From contig OZ005689.1 of the NCBI GenBank assembly GCA_963930775.1, positions 1,364,001 to 1,428,000 on the forward strand: a stretch of 64,000 nucleotides of DNA, written 5' to 3'. Below, piece by piece: positions 1-10,515 of this stretch (within the stretch, counting starts at the first letter, position 1; each line of letters starts with the position of its first letter). This DNA is from Cliona cf. orientalis (lineage: Eukaryota > Porifera > Demospongiae > Clionaida > Clionaidae). Below the pieces are notes generated by a model. The model was not told where the DNA came from. It worked only from the letters and a program-made list of their open reading frames with translations, and searched no databases. Both the position numbers and the translations under genes were made by a program.

Positions 1-502
1 GGGATTGGTAGTCCCAGGTACCACAAACTAGATACGTACACACTATGCAGCACATCCGGTATACTGCCAATTTCAATTCCGTTTGAAAATGCATGTTGCG
101 TAGAGTGCATATATTGGGCATGCGCACCCCCTCCAGTCAGCCTCGTAGGAGGAGCTGGCGCATGCATGCATGCAACATGTATATCCATGTACAAGTACAA
201 GCCTGTACGCGAGCACGTGGAGGCTGATTCAGCTACATGGGTCGAATGATCATGAACCAGCAAAAGCGCTCTCCTGGGTTTGTGACGATTAGGCCACTCA
301 GTCAGCCATCCGGTTCTGTAGGACCAAGTTACTCTCTCCCAACTACTGTGCTTCAGCAGGTAAGATAGCAGTTGGAAGCATATGGGGTGTGTATTAATTG
401 GAAATATACTACTTATTTTAGTGCCGCCAACCTAATATAATAATCCATTCGGTGGGATAGCACTGCCCCAATTCCACTGACATACTACAGCAAAATTTAT
501 CG
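1..502. repeat. NLR-block 3' flanking repeat, copy 1
   Basis: No gene is seen. The first 60 bases recur, slightly diverged, near 37505-37580 and 61168-61235, in each case beyond the 3' end of an NLR-type block. This marks the start of a segment present three times in the window. Confidence 0.6.
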
Positions 503-886
503 TCTACTCTCTTCCCATTATATCGACTTCTACAACAGGAGCAACCATGGCACTGGGAAGAACAAGAAGAGGAGGCATTGTTGCTTCGAAGGAGCTGCTT
601 ACCTCATCCAGCCTCCTTGTGCATTTCAACCCGGAGCTCAAGTTAGTGTTAGCATGTGAAGCTTCGACCAAGTCCTTGAACGACTTGTCTCCCGGTTTAT
701 CGGGTGCCACGAGGCTATGCAGTAACTTGTACGTCGTAGGGCCGATCACGGAAAGAAACACCGACTGCTTTTGTTCATTGGTCGTGATCGAGTTGGCTTT
801 GAGAAATGAGTCAGTCGCTCCACGTAGTTAGGCCAGTCTTCCTCACTATCATACTCGTCGATTTTACCACATACAGCCGTCGCCAT
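503..886 (-). pseudogene. Gypsy-type Gag relic, frameshifted
   Basis: The minus strand encodes the N-terminal part of a Ty3/Gypsy Gag, starting MATAVCGKIDEYD at 886. The conserved block VIGPTTYKLLHSLVAP matches the same block (VIGPKVYTLLRGLLAP) in the intact Gypsy element at 46366-47274. The reading frame changes near 760 and the protein stops early, so this is a 5' fragment only. No pol follows it. It is nonfunctional by sequence, and its family is clear from the Gag block and from the primer-binding site next to it. Confidence 0.75.
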
Positions 887-902
887 TTTCGAGTGCCTAC
901 GA

Positions 903-1025
903 TCCCGTTCCTCGTCGCCAAAATGTAGTATCGCGAGCCGATAGCAAGTTCTCAACACAATGACTTATTATTAGAACTGACTGATAAACATGATACAAAC
1001 AGTTGCTTAAATACTGAGAATGACA
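903..1025 (-). mobile_element. Gypsy primer-binding site and LTR remnant
   Basis: Reading the minus strand, TGGCGACGAGGAACGGGAT directly precedes the Gag relic and resembles the site after the left LTR of the Gypsy element at 46094. The sequence just upstream ends in CA, as an LTR should. The outer LTR border could not be placed. Confidence 0.45.
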
Positions 1026-1130
1026 TGTGCTCAGAATCTTCTAGAACTAGGCACAAATGAGCATGCGCAGAGTAGTACAATTAACATTACGTAAGTACAT
1101 AAAACACTACAAAAAGAAATTACAAGGTAC

Positions 1131-1397
1131 ATGACACATGAACTAGCCGTACACTGCCAGAGGCAAAGAAGCAGGTGCCACGGACAAAGATGGCTGCCAG
1201 TGCTTGAAAAGAAGCACTCTCTCACTCACAGTCGGCTATTTGGAATGTGTGTTACTACACCAGAGACTAGTGAGAAACCAAACGAGACAGTGTACACTAC
1301 TTGTGTGCGGCTAGGTCGATGTTCAAAATTCGACATAGCCGTGACAAAATGGTGGCGGTGCGAGCGGGAGAATAAAATGCAGGCCATTCGCTGACCT
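1131..1397. repeat. Conserved 3' flank of NLR-A
   Basis: This stretch, containing GGCAAAGAAGCAGGTGCCAC and CTCTCTCACTCACAG, recurs at about 37240-37480, 37795-37900 and 60880-61140. It lies immediately 3' of the last NLR exon. Its short open frames differ among copies and are not supported as genes. Confidence 0.6.
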
Positions 1398-1473
1398 CTA
1401 CACTTGTAGTGCGTCACCGACTGATGTCAGTGAGTAGCTGAGAGAGACAGTGTAGTAGTATATTCGTGCGTGG
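1398..1473 (-). CDS. NLR-A last coding exon
   Basis: After acceptor CCTGACCTAG the frame runs for 25 codons and ends in TAG at 1400-1398. The exon in NLR-B (37960-38032) keeps the same acceptor, frame and stop position despite amino acid changes, which supports it as the real C-terminus. It encodes a short tail with no recognised domain. Confidence 0.55.
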
Positions 1474-1526
1474 CTAGGTCAGGAAATGTTCTACTGTATG
1501 ACATGAAGCAATAGTTGTGGACTTAC

Positions 1527-2315
1527 TATAAACTTATGCCTTTCTCTTTAGCAGCTTCTTCAAGAGCTTCTCTTCCTTCGTCAGTAATGGCGTTGTTCAT
1601 GAGGCTGTGGGTGGAAGGAGAGGCCGACCGCCATGACACACTAACTCACCTAGCTAGTCTAGTAAGCAGACAACATTATTAGCTAGGTCAACTTACTTCA
1701 ACTGCTTAAGATTAGCCATTGTCTTGATGGCGTCGGATAGGGCCTTGGCTCCTTCATCGCTGATGGAGTTGGCAAAGAGGCTATGAGTGGAAGGAGAAAG
1801 GAAGATACTGACCGCCATGACGCACTAACTCACCTAGCAAGTCTAGTAAGTAGACAACATTGTATAGCTATAGGTCAACTTACTCTAACGTCTTAAGATT
1901 AGCCATTGTCTTGATGGCGTGGGACAGGGCCTTGGCTCCTTCAGCGCCGATGTAGTTGCGGACGAGGCTGTGAGTGGAAGGAGAGAGGAAGACACCAACC
2001 GCCATGACACACTAACTCACCTAGCTAGTCTAGTAAGTAGACAATATTATTGTAGCTAGGTCAACTTACCTCAACGTCTTAAGATTAGCCATTGTCTTGA
2101 TGGCATCGGACAGGACCTTGGCTCCTTCATCGCTGATGGAGTTGTCAGTGAGGCTGTGAGTGGAAGGAGAGGCCAACTGCCATGACACACTAACTCACCT
2201 AGCTAGTCTTATTGTAGCTAGGTCAACTTACCTCAATTCCTGAAGATTAGCCATTGTCGTGATGGCGTTGGACAGGACCTTGGCTCCTTCAGCGCTGATG
2301 GAGTTGCTACTGAGG
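1527..2315 (-). CDS. NLR-A LRR exon array (5 exons)
   Basis: Five exons each encode one leucine-rich repeat of the NLRC type: 2315-2232, 2153-2070, 1967-1884 and 1780-1697 (84 nt each), and a divergent terminal one at 1604-1527 (78 nt). The second full unit reads LTDNSISDEGAKVLSDAIK, then TMANLKTL. All exons are phase 2 and can be gained or lost without frame change. Introns of about 80-105 bp also repeat (CTAACTCACCTAGCTAGTCT), so the duplicating unit was exon plus intron, roughly 190 bp. LRRs usually form the ligand-sensing surface of NLRs. Confidence 0.88.
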
Positions 2316-3412
2316 CTGTGAGTGGAAGGAGAGAGGAAGATACCGACCGCCATGACACACTAACTCACTTAGCTAGTCTAATAAGTAGACAACATTATTG
2401 TAGCTACTCTCTAGCTGTTAATTATACTAAGTAGGTAACTATTAAGTCTAGGTGTTTATTAATGTTATTATAAACAATTTAAAGAAATTTTAATCTTATC
2501 ACCATGGCAACAATAGTGAGCAATAGTGATTGATTGTACTTGGGTAAGGTACAAGTTGTGGTAAAGTTCAATGTTGTCATGGCAACCACATTAATTACCG
2601 GATGTTATTGAAGTTAATTAATACCTCTAGGTAACAGCTGTACTTCGCCAAAGGCTAGCTGTTGCCTTTGGCTATGGCGATTTCAAAAGAAACTCGAAGC
2701 TGTTGGCAGATCAGGTTTGTAGGTTACTTTTAAATTTAAAAAAAGCTTTTTCGTATGCTTGCTGTGGAGGGCAGGCTACTTGCATTGTTAGAAAGTATAT
2801 GACGCCCTTCCCACGAAGGTTACGTATTTACGGTGTCAAAAGCAGTTAAACGGCAGTTTTTACAGTAGGTTCTGAAGGTGATAAGCCTAAGGCTTTTCAG
2901 TAAACTGCAAGTGGTGAGTGGCACCAGCCTGTGAACTAAACACGGACATTTGTGGCTATTTATATACTGTTTGATAATGCATGCGCAACTAAAAAAATGG
3001 TAGTTGTCAAACCATACATGGTCAATAATAATAGATTCATGCTCAGAAATTACAACCTGGCAAAACAACTAAGCACGTACCATTTTCCTTGTGTTATGGT
3101 CAAGCCTTTCCACTCAGTACAGTATCACGTCTATCACGATACAGAACTTTAGCTGCACCAACTAGCTACTTCTGCTTTTACTTAAAAAAATAAACACTGC
3201 CAGTAAATGTGCAGCTGCCAGAAAATAAAACTTCCCACCATGTACGTAACATTGAATTTGATTAGCCAAATGCAACACCAGCTAGCCCCACCCAACTAAT
3301 CATGCACAATGCCTGGCGAGCTACACCCTCCGCAATTTTGTGCGTGCACACACAGAGGAGAGTCTAGTTCGCCAGACTATAGACTAAGTAGGGTAGCGCC
3401 AAATTAACGTAC
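2316..3412 (-). other. NLR-A intron between NACHT and LRR exons
   Basis: No coding exon is seen. The sequence is shared with 38893-40521 of NLR-B. At 2789-2802 it keeps the uninterrupted site TTGTTAGAAAG, where NLR-B carries a 344-bp insertion. Confidence 0.6.
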
Positions 3413-5115
3413 TCAAGATATTCAAGGTCATATCTTTTATCCTTCCTGAATAAAGTCTTGCACCCATCAGGACCCATGGAACAGCCATTTAGGTACACTT
3501 TGAATTGTCTACAATGGGTGAGAAAGAAGCCAACGGACAGACAGTCTGCTGGACTGAGGCTGATATTCACTAGACCTGTCAGCCCCTCTTTGAGTTCCTT
3601 GGCTACCAGCTGACACAGAGTCTCGTCTTGAGCTTCAAAGAGACAGTGTAGCAATGAGAGAAGAAGCGGTTGGGATTTGTGGCCCAAGCTGGAGCCACCA
3701 GAATTCAGATCAGAGCTGGTACCAGAATGAGGTGTTAATTCTGTTACTTTACTGTCTAGCATACACTTCTGTACAACTAAGATAACAATTTCATCCATTC
3801 CTTGTGTTTTAAGTTTAGTTTTGGCGGCATAAAACTGGAACACAGCGCTAAAGCGAGCCCGACCAAAGAGTTCTTTGAACTGTGCCACCTGCTCACTCGG
3901 ATCCATCTTGGTAGCCATGTGAATGGCTGCCAATAGTTCTTGTATGGAGAGATGGAGGAAGTTGTAGGAGTGTGACGGCATTCCACTAGCAAAGCATTCT
4001 ACTCCCTGAAGTAAACCAAGAGTGTTGAAAGTGCGTTCAAGCTCAAAGGTTATGTGCATGGTCTTCTATCACTCCCTTGTATGCTATCTCACAAATACGT
4101 TCAAACTGATTTTGAATGGCAGTTGGAAGCTTATCAAGTGACTTTATTCCAGGTACATCGAGTTGCTCCTTTTTCTTTTTCAGATGCCGAAATATGCAAT
4201 TACGGGTAAGTGCAGAGAAAATGCCAAATTGAGTATGTGGAAGTACACTATCACACTTGAAAAGGTGGACTAGTATGCTGGCGTTCAAAGGCAAGTAGCA
4301 GCTGCCTTCTACAACTGGGTTTTCTTTGATTCTTTGCTGCAGTTCCTTGACCTTGCCATGATCATTTTCCAGGCATCCAGTAAAGTACTTTTGTAGTTCA
4401 GCTTTTGTGAACCCCAAGATTTCAATTCGAGTGTTAACAAGCTTATGAAGATTCATTGACGAGATGGGGCGAGATGTGATGATCACAGAGCTTTTGTGTA
4501 GCCGTTTGCAGTCTAGTATATCTTTGATGATGGAATGGCCTGGTGCTTTCTCTGGTAACTCATCCCAGCCATCAAAAATGAAGAGAACACCTTCTCCATC
4601 ACAAGCAGTTATCATTTTCTCTGCATTTTGTCCCATTGTATTATCTCGTTTGGGTAACAAATCAGCTATGCTCTTGGCATCTTGAACTACTGCTTCACGC
4701 AATTTCACCAGTATGACTTGACTGTATTCTTTCAAAAATCGATCAGCTATCCACTTGTGGCAAATGTGCAGAGAGAGGGTACTTTTTCCACATCCTGGGG
4801 CTCCTTCGATCAATATTTTCTTTTGTTCAAGTTTTTTAAAGATTTGTTCAAGTGTGATTGGAATTTTTCTTCGTAGAATATCATCGATCTTGCCTGTAAT
4901 AGTCTCACGTATGAAATGATCATCAATATTTCTTCGCTGTACTTTTTCAGGCATGATCATTGCCAAATTAAACACTTTATCAGTTACCAGAGGAGGCCAG
5001 TTGTCATCGCCACTGAAGCTAGCTTGAGTCTTGGCTTTGTAGAGTGATTTCAAGTATGCAGTATACTCTTCTAATTTGTTATCAGTGTCTTCAATCTTCA
5101 TATCATCAGCTACAG
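3413..5115 (-). pseudogene. NLR-A NACHT exon, 4-bp insertion
   Basis: This large exon encodes the NACHT NTPase. The Walker A motif is GAPGCGKST, the Walker B region is LFIFDGWDEL, and an ITSRP sensor motif follows. Helical winged-helix and superhelical regions lie downstream (FNTLGLLQG, YNFLHLSIQELLAAIH). Reading stops at GVIEDHAHNL because of four extra bases, TGCA, near 4055-4058 that NLR-B lacks. The rest of the exon stays open in the shifted frame to the donor GA|GTACGT at 3413. The lack of other damage suggests a recent lesion, an allele or a sequence error. Confidence 0.88.
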
Positions 5116-5355
5116 CTATAATAAGAGCATGCAGGTATTAAACAGGCAGAAATGTCATGTTGCTAGTAGTATTTATGATTAAAATTTATGATAAAATCTA
5201 TGAAGTAGCCATTAGTGGTAAGCTATTAACACACTGCGCATGCATGGGCCCCGGCCTTGCATGCCACAGAGTTAAGCACATGCACTCACTATAATAATAT
5301 TATAGTTAGCTACTTGTATAGCTCGTAATAACAGCTTGCTTGCATAATAAATTAC

Positions 5356-5607
5356 CTGCTGCATTTGAGACAAGCTTAGATTGAAGAGCTACTTTCATAA
5401 TTTCTCGAGTTGGTCTTGGATTGTTTCTGAGCCAGTACTTAATCATTTCTTGAAGACAGTCGTTAACCTTTCTGCAGTCTTTCTCAATTGCATCAAGTGT
5501 ACCAGTGTCCACACACAACTCGATACCTATTGACTTCCATCTGGCACGATAGTCCCACATCTCATCAAGCACTTCTTTTATATTGTTAATACTGAGAAGA
5601 TCGGCAT
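5356..5607 (-). CDS. NLR-A second Death-like domain exon
   Basis: A 252-nt exon, phase 1 at both ends, encodes a six-helix Death-fold domain of about 84 residues. Visible signatures are the W and L pattern of RWKSIGIELCVDTGTLDAI and EMIKYWLRNNPRPT. Such domains make homotypic contacts with adaptor proteins. NLR-B has the counterpart at 42447-42707. Whether it belongs to the Death or DED subfamily cannot be settled by eye. Confidence 0.8.
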
Positions 5608-5649
5608 CTACAATATGATGCATAATTATTACACTACATGTGGATGTCT

Positions 5650-5720
5650 AGCCTTGAATCCATGCTCACTTTTGGGGGGAGGGGAAAGTGAGCCTGCATG
5701 GTGAGCCTGGATTCAAGGCT
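5650..5720. repeat. Imperfect hairpin in NLR-A intron
   Basis: CCTTGAATCCATGCTCACTT pairs with AAGTGAGCCTGCATGG...GGATTCAAGG across a short G-rich spacer. The ends read TAGCCTTGAAT and ATTCAAGGCT, similar in style to the TAG...CTA micro-elements, but no matching target duplication was found. Confidence 0.5.
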
Positions 5721-5822
5721 TGTGCATATCTATGTCTATAATAATAATATTATTATAACACTCAAATTTGTGTGGCCTTCAATAATAATATATATGTACT
5801 TTTAAGATGCAGGTATGCTTAC

Positions 5823-5858
5823 CTTCATCAGTGCATATTCTCTTCGCTTTATTTTCAA
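5823..5858 (-). CDS. NLR-A linker mini-exon
   Basis: A 36-nt exon flanked by acceptor CTAAATAG and donor GTAAGC, phase 1 at both ends, encodes VENKAKRICTDE. It sits where NLR-B has a 60-nt linker exon (42768-42827). It joins the two Death domains. Support comes from splice sites, phase and position. Confidence 0.55.
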
Positions 5859-6040
5859 CTATTTAGAATAGCAAAATGAATGAATGTGTAAATTATTATA
5901 ATCACATCCCTATTATATAGTGTAGCAAATTTAAATTATACTTTAAATTTCTGAACAAGCAATATTTGCCCAGTAAGGGAAATTCGGCACAGACATGGGT
6001 GAATATTGAAATCAGTGCACTAAATAAAGTTTTAGGGAGC

Positions 6041-6640
6041 TGGGGATGCTTTATTATGGTATGAAAACTTGACCATGTCCTCGGTGGCTGCATAATGAAA
6101 ATGGTGCGTGTGGTAAAGGTCGTCAATATAGTGGGTTCATGGTACAGTACGCCTCAGTCGCAGACTAGACTCTGATCATCTGGAGTCTGAGAGTTGCTCT
6201 CGACCTCACCAGTGAAAAGTTTCAAAGCTGAGAAGAACTCAACAGCGCAGTACAGCTTCCGAACTTCAGATCGGTCTGGCGGCACGCTGTGCGTGCTTAG
6301 CCTGGCGGGCCAGCCCCTTCAAGAGAGGGGCTGGCCCGCCAGACTAGTGCGTACTATATATAGCGCAGGGCTATCTATATATATCCACGGGATTACGTCA
6401 GCCAAGAGAACGTGCGAAGTTCGGCCGTCGCTACTCGTCAGAGAAGGCAACACGCTGCTTGTAAGATATTCGCTGGATACACACGCAAGATACTCTACAT
6501 ATTCACTGAATTTCGAGTCGCAGAAAGGCTCCATCGAGGCCCTGAATTCTCTCATAATTACCTCATAGATTACACCATAGGTTTCATCATAATTAACGCA
6601 TAATTACCTAATAACCGCAAAAAAGTAAATTGTTACCGAG
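6041..6640. repeat. Dispersed repeat, copy 1
   Basis: The stretch from TATGAAAACTTGACCATG to the CATAATTA-rich end aligns with 20623-21165. Shared words include AAAGGTCGTCAATA, GGGATTACGTCAGCC and AAAGTAAATTGTTAC. It lies in an NLR-A intron. Its open frames are not conserved between the two copies. Confidence 0.65.
6298..6346. mobile_element. 49-bp TAG...CTA micro-element
   Basis: A near-perfect hairpin (TAGCCTGGCGGGCCAGCCCC and its complement) is flanked by GTGCGTGCT at 289-297 and GTGCGTACT at 347-355, a 9-bp duplication with one mismatch. The homologous repeat at 20853-20861 has the uninterrupted GTGCGTGCT, so the hairpin is an insertion. Confidence 0.75.
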
Positions 6641-6662
6641 GACATAATGAAAAACATAGAGA

Positions 6663-7494
6663 CTACGTCCAGAGTCCCTCATGAATACGCTGCCATAAAT
6701 TCGAACTAGGACACAGCGACAAACTGCGCATGCTCCGTATACGCGTGCAATATTGGGGCGCGCGGCTTGAGCCGGTTGACCTTCATCTGCCCCCAGCCCT
6801 GAAAGCGAGCTCGCTAGAGAAATCGAACTGGGAGAAACGCCATAATGATATCATCGGATAGTCCACGATCTCTTCTACACTAGGTTCAAATTCTGGGTCC
6901 CAACACCCTGTCATGCGAGCTAAACATTTTGAAGCAGTCTTCACCCCAATTTCATCATAACTTTCATCATCATTTCATCACAATTACCTCATCGGTCGGC
7001 CGAAGCGATTTGTTGATTGGGACTCTGGACGTAATGAAAAACTTAGAGACTACGTCCAGAGTCCCTCATGAATACGCCGCCACAAATTCGAACTAGGACA
7101 CATTGACAAACTGCACATGCTCCGTATACGCGTACAATATTGGGGCGCGCGGCTTGAGCATGAGCTGGCCGGTTGACCTTCACCTGCCATGTGCTCGACT
7201 GAATAGGGAAATCCCCCTGCCCTGAAAGCGAGCTCGCTAGAGAAAGCGAACTGAGAGAAACGCCATAAGGATATCATCGGATAGTCCACGATCTCTTCTA
7301 CGCTAGGTTCGAATTCTGGGTCCCAACAACCTTTCATGCGCGCTAAACATTTTGAAGCAGTATTCAGAGCAATTACATCATAAGTTTCATCATAGGTTTC
7401 ATCATCATTTCATCACAATTTCATCATCACTTCGTCATTAATTACCTCATCGCGAGGCCGAATTGTTTTTTTGGAATTGGGACTCTGGACGTAA
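6663..7494. mobile_element. Two adjacent MITEs with ACGTCCAGAGTCCC ends
   Basis: Copy one spans about 6665-7033 and copy two about 7051-7494. Each starts ACGTCCAGAGTCCC and ends GGGACTCTGGACGT. The internal sequence is largely shared (AATTCGAACTAGGACACA, CCACGATCTCTTCTAC). They are separated by about 17 bp that resemble the sequence left of copy one. No transposase frame is seen. Confidence 0.65.
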
Positions 7495-7607
7495 TTATCT
7501 TTATTATAATAATTATTATTATTGCATTATTATCGTATTGCATGCAGGCACATGCACACTTTATATGAATCAGCTAGCTAGTAGTATTATACTCTTAGAC
7601 TAGCTAC

Positions 7608-7907
7608 CTGCCGGATGATTCAATGCTATTTGTTTGGCCAGCTCCTGATTATTTCCACCACTCCTTTTGTTGACGGCTTCCACCAGCATCCGCCATGTGG
7701 GTGGACCAAATCTCTCTACATTGTACTCTCTTTTAAGCCATAGAAGCAATACATCATTAAGTGCTTGCTCATGACCAGATTCATTGGAACAGTCTTTACG
7801 AATAGCTCCTATGTCATCATTTCGTAATCTCAATGATCGACCAAGGGCAAAGTACATTGATTTAATGTCCAATACTTCTTCTATGACATCAGTCAAATCG
7901 TCTTCAT
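7608..7907 (-). CDS. NLR-A first Death-domain exon
   Basis: A 300-nt exon, phase 1 at both ends, encodes DEDDLTDVIEEVLDIKSMY and then a Death domain. The clearest helices are FALGRSLRLRNDDIGAIRKD, NDVLLLWLKREYNVERFGPP and TWRMLVEAVNKRSGGNNQEL. The WRMLVEAV block is typical of Death-domain helix 5. NLR-B has the same exon at 43243-43533. It follows directly on the 2A exon, so this domain should lie near the N-terminus of the downstream product. Confidence 0.85.
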
Positions 7908-8089
7908 CTATATTATTATATTATCATAGAGTCAGTAGACTCTATAAGTAGGGATGGCCCGGATATGCCATATATGTAATACATTAACTAGTGTCATGCA
8001 GGGCCTGTTTGGGGCGAGCCTGAGCTGAGCCTCTGAATGTCTAGTAGCTGAGCTGCGACTAGAAAACTTTAATAAAGCCATAGCACGAT

Positions 8090-8129
8090 TAGCCTCGTAC
8101 CCGGTACCCAGGCCCTGGGTACGAGGCTA
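8090..8129. mobile_element. 40-bp TAG...CTA micro-element
   Basis: A palindrome starting TAGCCTCGTACCC and ending GGGTACGAGGCTA is flanked by TAGCACGAT (8081-8089) and TAGCAAGAT (8130-8138), a 9-bp duplication with one mismatch. It shares its end type and duplication length with the elements at 6298, 26111 and 34427. Confidence 0.6.
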
Positions 8130-8801
8130 TAGCAAGATAGATCTTGAAGACCACTGATACAGATAAAGCAAACAATGATAGACAGGCTCATAGTGCCGTG
8201 TAGGCCTGTAGGTCTACAGCTGTATGATAGACTATTCCCCTCCATCCTACAGTGCCGACTGGCAGTCAATACTGAAAAAAAAATTTTAATTGCTTCTGTT
8301 ATCAGAGTCATCAGTGAGCAGCACATCTAGTCTATCTTTATCGCGTTCTTTAATAGCTGGTCCTTGCGCTGTCTAGCTGATAACGAGCTCTGCCTCGCTC
8401 CCTCCTCCTTTGGAGCCTTCTGCGGCGCGGTACGAGTGTAAATTTGCAATTCGCTAAATCAGAACGACGTATATACGGCCCGTGACAGTGTCCCAGGCAT
8501 GAGAATGCGCAATAGAATGTTTCGCGTTTATGTCCATAGAGATCACTGGGTATATAATTTCGCGTGACGGATGTACCATATATAATATATAATACATAAT
8601 ATAAAATTCGCGCATGGCTGTACCGTTAATGTGGGGCTCGCTCAGGCTCGCCCCAAATATCTCAAAATAGGTAATTTTGTGAAATTTTTAAGTGTGAAAA
8701 GCAGAATCTCCATCAAATTGTGCATCTAGCAAGACCAAGATCATTCATCAAAACAACTGTACATGCCAGAACCAGATGTTTGAAAAATAGCCCATTTCTC
8801 A

Positions 8802-8832
8802 TTCTTTCTTTCTTTCTTTCTTTCTTTCTTTT
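8802..8832. repeat. (TTCT)n microsatellite
   Basis: A run of TTTC/TTCT tetranucleotides sits in an NLR-A intron. Confidence 0.9.
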
Positions 8833-9501
8833 TCATTATCAGGGCTAACTCAAGACTCTCTGGACCACTCGCCTTAGTTCTCGTATAAATCCACTCCATT
8901 TTGTAGCGCGCAGTGCAGTGGCACGCTAATTTTCCATTATCTTGACAGCTACGTAGTCGTGGGTGTGTACAGCGCGTTAACGATTGGGTGTGTCCAAGAT
9001 ACGCCATTTTGTGATATAATGCGCATGCTCACAATGTGTTGCCATGGTGAAGTCATGTGACTGTAGTCAGCGGCGCGCGCCACGGCATCCTTTTGGGGGT
9101 GGGGTCTGTGGACGAGACAACTAGCGTGAGTGCTAGTGAGTACTAGCGCTAGCTAGCAGCTAAGCTATAGCGACCGTTCTTCGGGCGTGGCCCCTCAGCA
9201 GTCAGCCAGCTCAATACCTCAGTGACAAAGATAGTGGTAGCTAGCTACTACCAACAATTTGAATAAAGCTCAAAAATTCTCTCTCTACCAAAGAGTCTCA
9301 TGGTAGCTTCTTTGTTAGGCCACTATGGATTGGCCAGGCACAAGAATGTGAGGGGCGTGGCTACGAACTTTGCACGCCCGCGCGAATTTCGGCACCTCCC
9401 ATCTTCTATTGATGGACCATTGAGAGTTGAATAAACAAACCATGTAAGATGGCATTGATATATGATTACGCTGAGAGCCGCCTGAATAAAAAAGAACAGA
9501 A

Positions 9502-9892
9502 TCAAGTATAAAAACAATTGAATAAAATTGAAGGATGAAGTAGGGATGGCAGGGTCAAAAGTACACAAACAAGATTCAATGTAGGGATAATCACATCCAC
9601 TATACATCCCTACGCTTGCAATTGCTTTTTGAGTAGCTATATAGCTATGTATGGGGTGCAAAAATAATGCGACTGAATCAAAGCTGATTGACTATCCTGA
9701 GCCTCCCATATGCACATCAAGAACACTCACTGAAGGATAGCACAAACAAGTCGACAACAATAAGTGTATTATAATCGAGAAAAGCAAGCGTAGGGATGTA
9801 TAGTGGATGTGATTATCCCTACATTGAATCTTGTTTATGTACTTTTTGACCCTGCCATCCCTACTTCATCCTTCAATTTTTTTATACTTGTT
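9502..9892. mobile_element. Foldback MITE in NLR-A intron
   Basis: The arm from about 9504 to 9616 (GAAGGATGAAGTAGGGATGG) is the reverse complement of about 9783-9891. The spacer is about 170 bp. No coding capacity is seen and no target duplication was resolved. Confidence 0.65.
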
Positions 9893-10037
9893 ATAACAGT
9901 ATTATTATGATTATTGCAGCTTCAAATCACTTACTTAGTATTTGACTGTCATCAACACTCTTGTAATCAAGGTCTGCTGAAATGTAATAGCACATGCATG
10001 GTAGTAGAGTTCTTTGATCCTTGAATGTTTGAAATAC

Positions 10038-10283
10038 CTCCAACAGGTCCAGGGTTCTCCTCGACATCTCCAGATATCAGCAGTAGAGATAAGATGACAG
10101 AAGCAGCTACCGATAATGCAACATCCAGCACCGCTTTTGCCACAGCCAACACCCAAGTCCCCTGGAGCTTGGCCATGATCACAACTTCTACTTTAGTATC
10201 AGCATAATGTGGCTTCTCCTCCTTATTGGCCACGGCTTTCCATAGAACACTCAAAGATCTCGGACAGTCCACTGTCTCTATGA
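10038..10283 (-). CDS. NLR-A exon with membrane helix and 2A ribosome-skipping motif
   Basis: A 246-nt exon, phase 1 at both ends (acceptor TGCATTCAG, donor GAG|GTATTT), encodes about 82 residues. It starts VIETVDC and contains a long hydrophobic helix (AVLDVALSVAASVILSLLLI). It ends with GDVEENPGP followed by VG and a split codon. D-V/I-E-x-N-P-G-P is the canonical 2A signature: the ribosome fails to join the last G and P, releases the upstream chain and continues. The exon thus ends the membrane product and starts the NLR product. The motif is identical in NLR-B, although the flanks have changed. 2A-like motifs at the N-terminus of NLR-type proteins have been reported in sea urchin; I rely on memory for that. 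Confidence 0.88.
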
Positions 10284-10394
10284 CTGAATGCATATAAGTA
10301 GATGTGAAGATTTTAATGAATCATGCATACATACGTAACTATATCATTTTATCATGTTACACTGGCATTATGTTATAGTCTATGTGTGTGCTGA

Positions 10395-10515
10395 GTGCAG
10401 TACGTGATTTACAGCACGAGAGGAGTGGTCGAGTGGCTGATAAAGCATGAGGCAAAGCCGAGTGCTTTATCATACACGAGACCACTCCTCGAGTGCTGTA
10501 AATCGCGTACTGCAC
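10395..10515. repeat. 121-bp palindrome
   Basis: GTGCAGTACGTGATTTACAG at the left end is mirrored by CTGTAAATCGCGTACTGCAC at the right end. The arms meet near 10450 (TGATAAAGCA/TGCTTTATCA). It lies in the intron upstream of the 2A exon and would form a strong hairpin in DNA or pre-mRNA. Confidence 0.85.

Noticed and set aside
1500-2400. CRISPR-like regular repeat array
   Set aside because: The roughly 190-bp periodic units are LRR exons with their introns, complete with splice sites.
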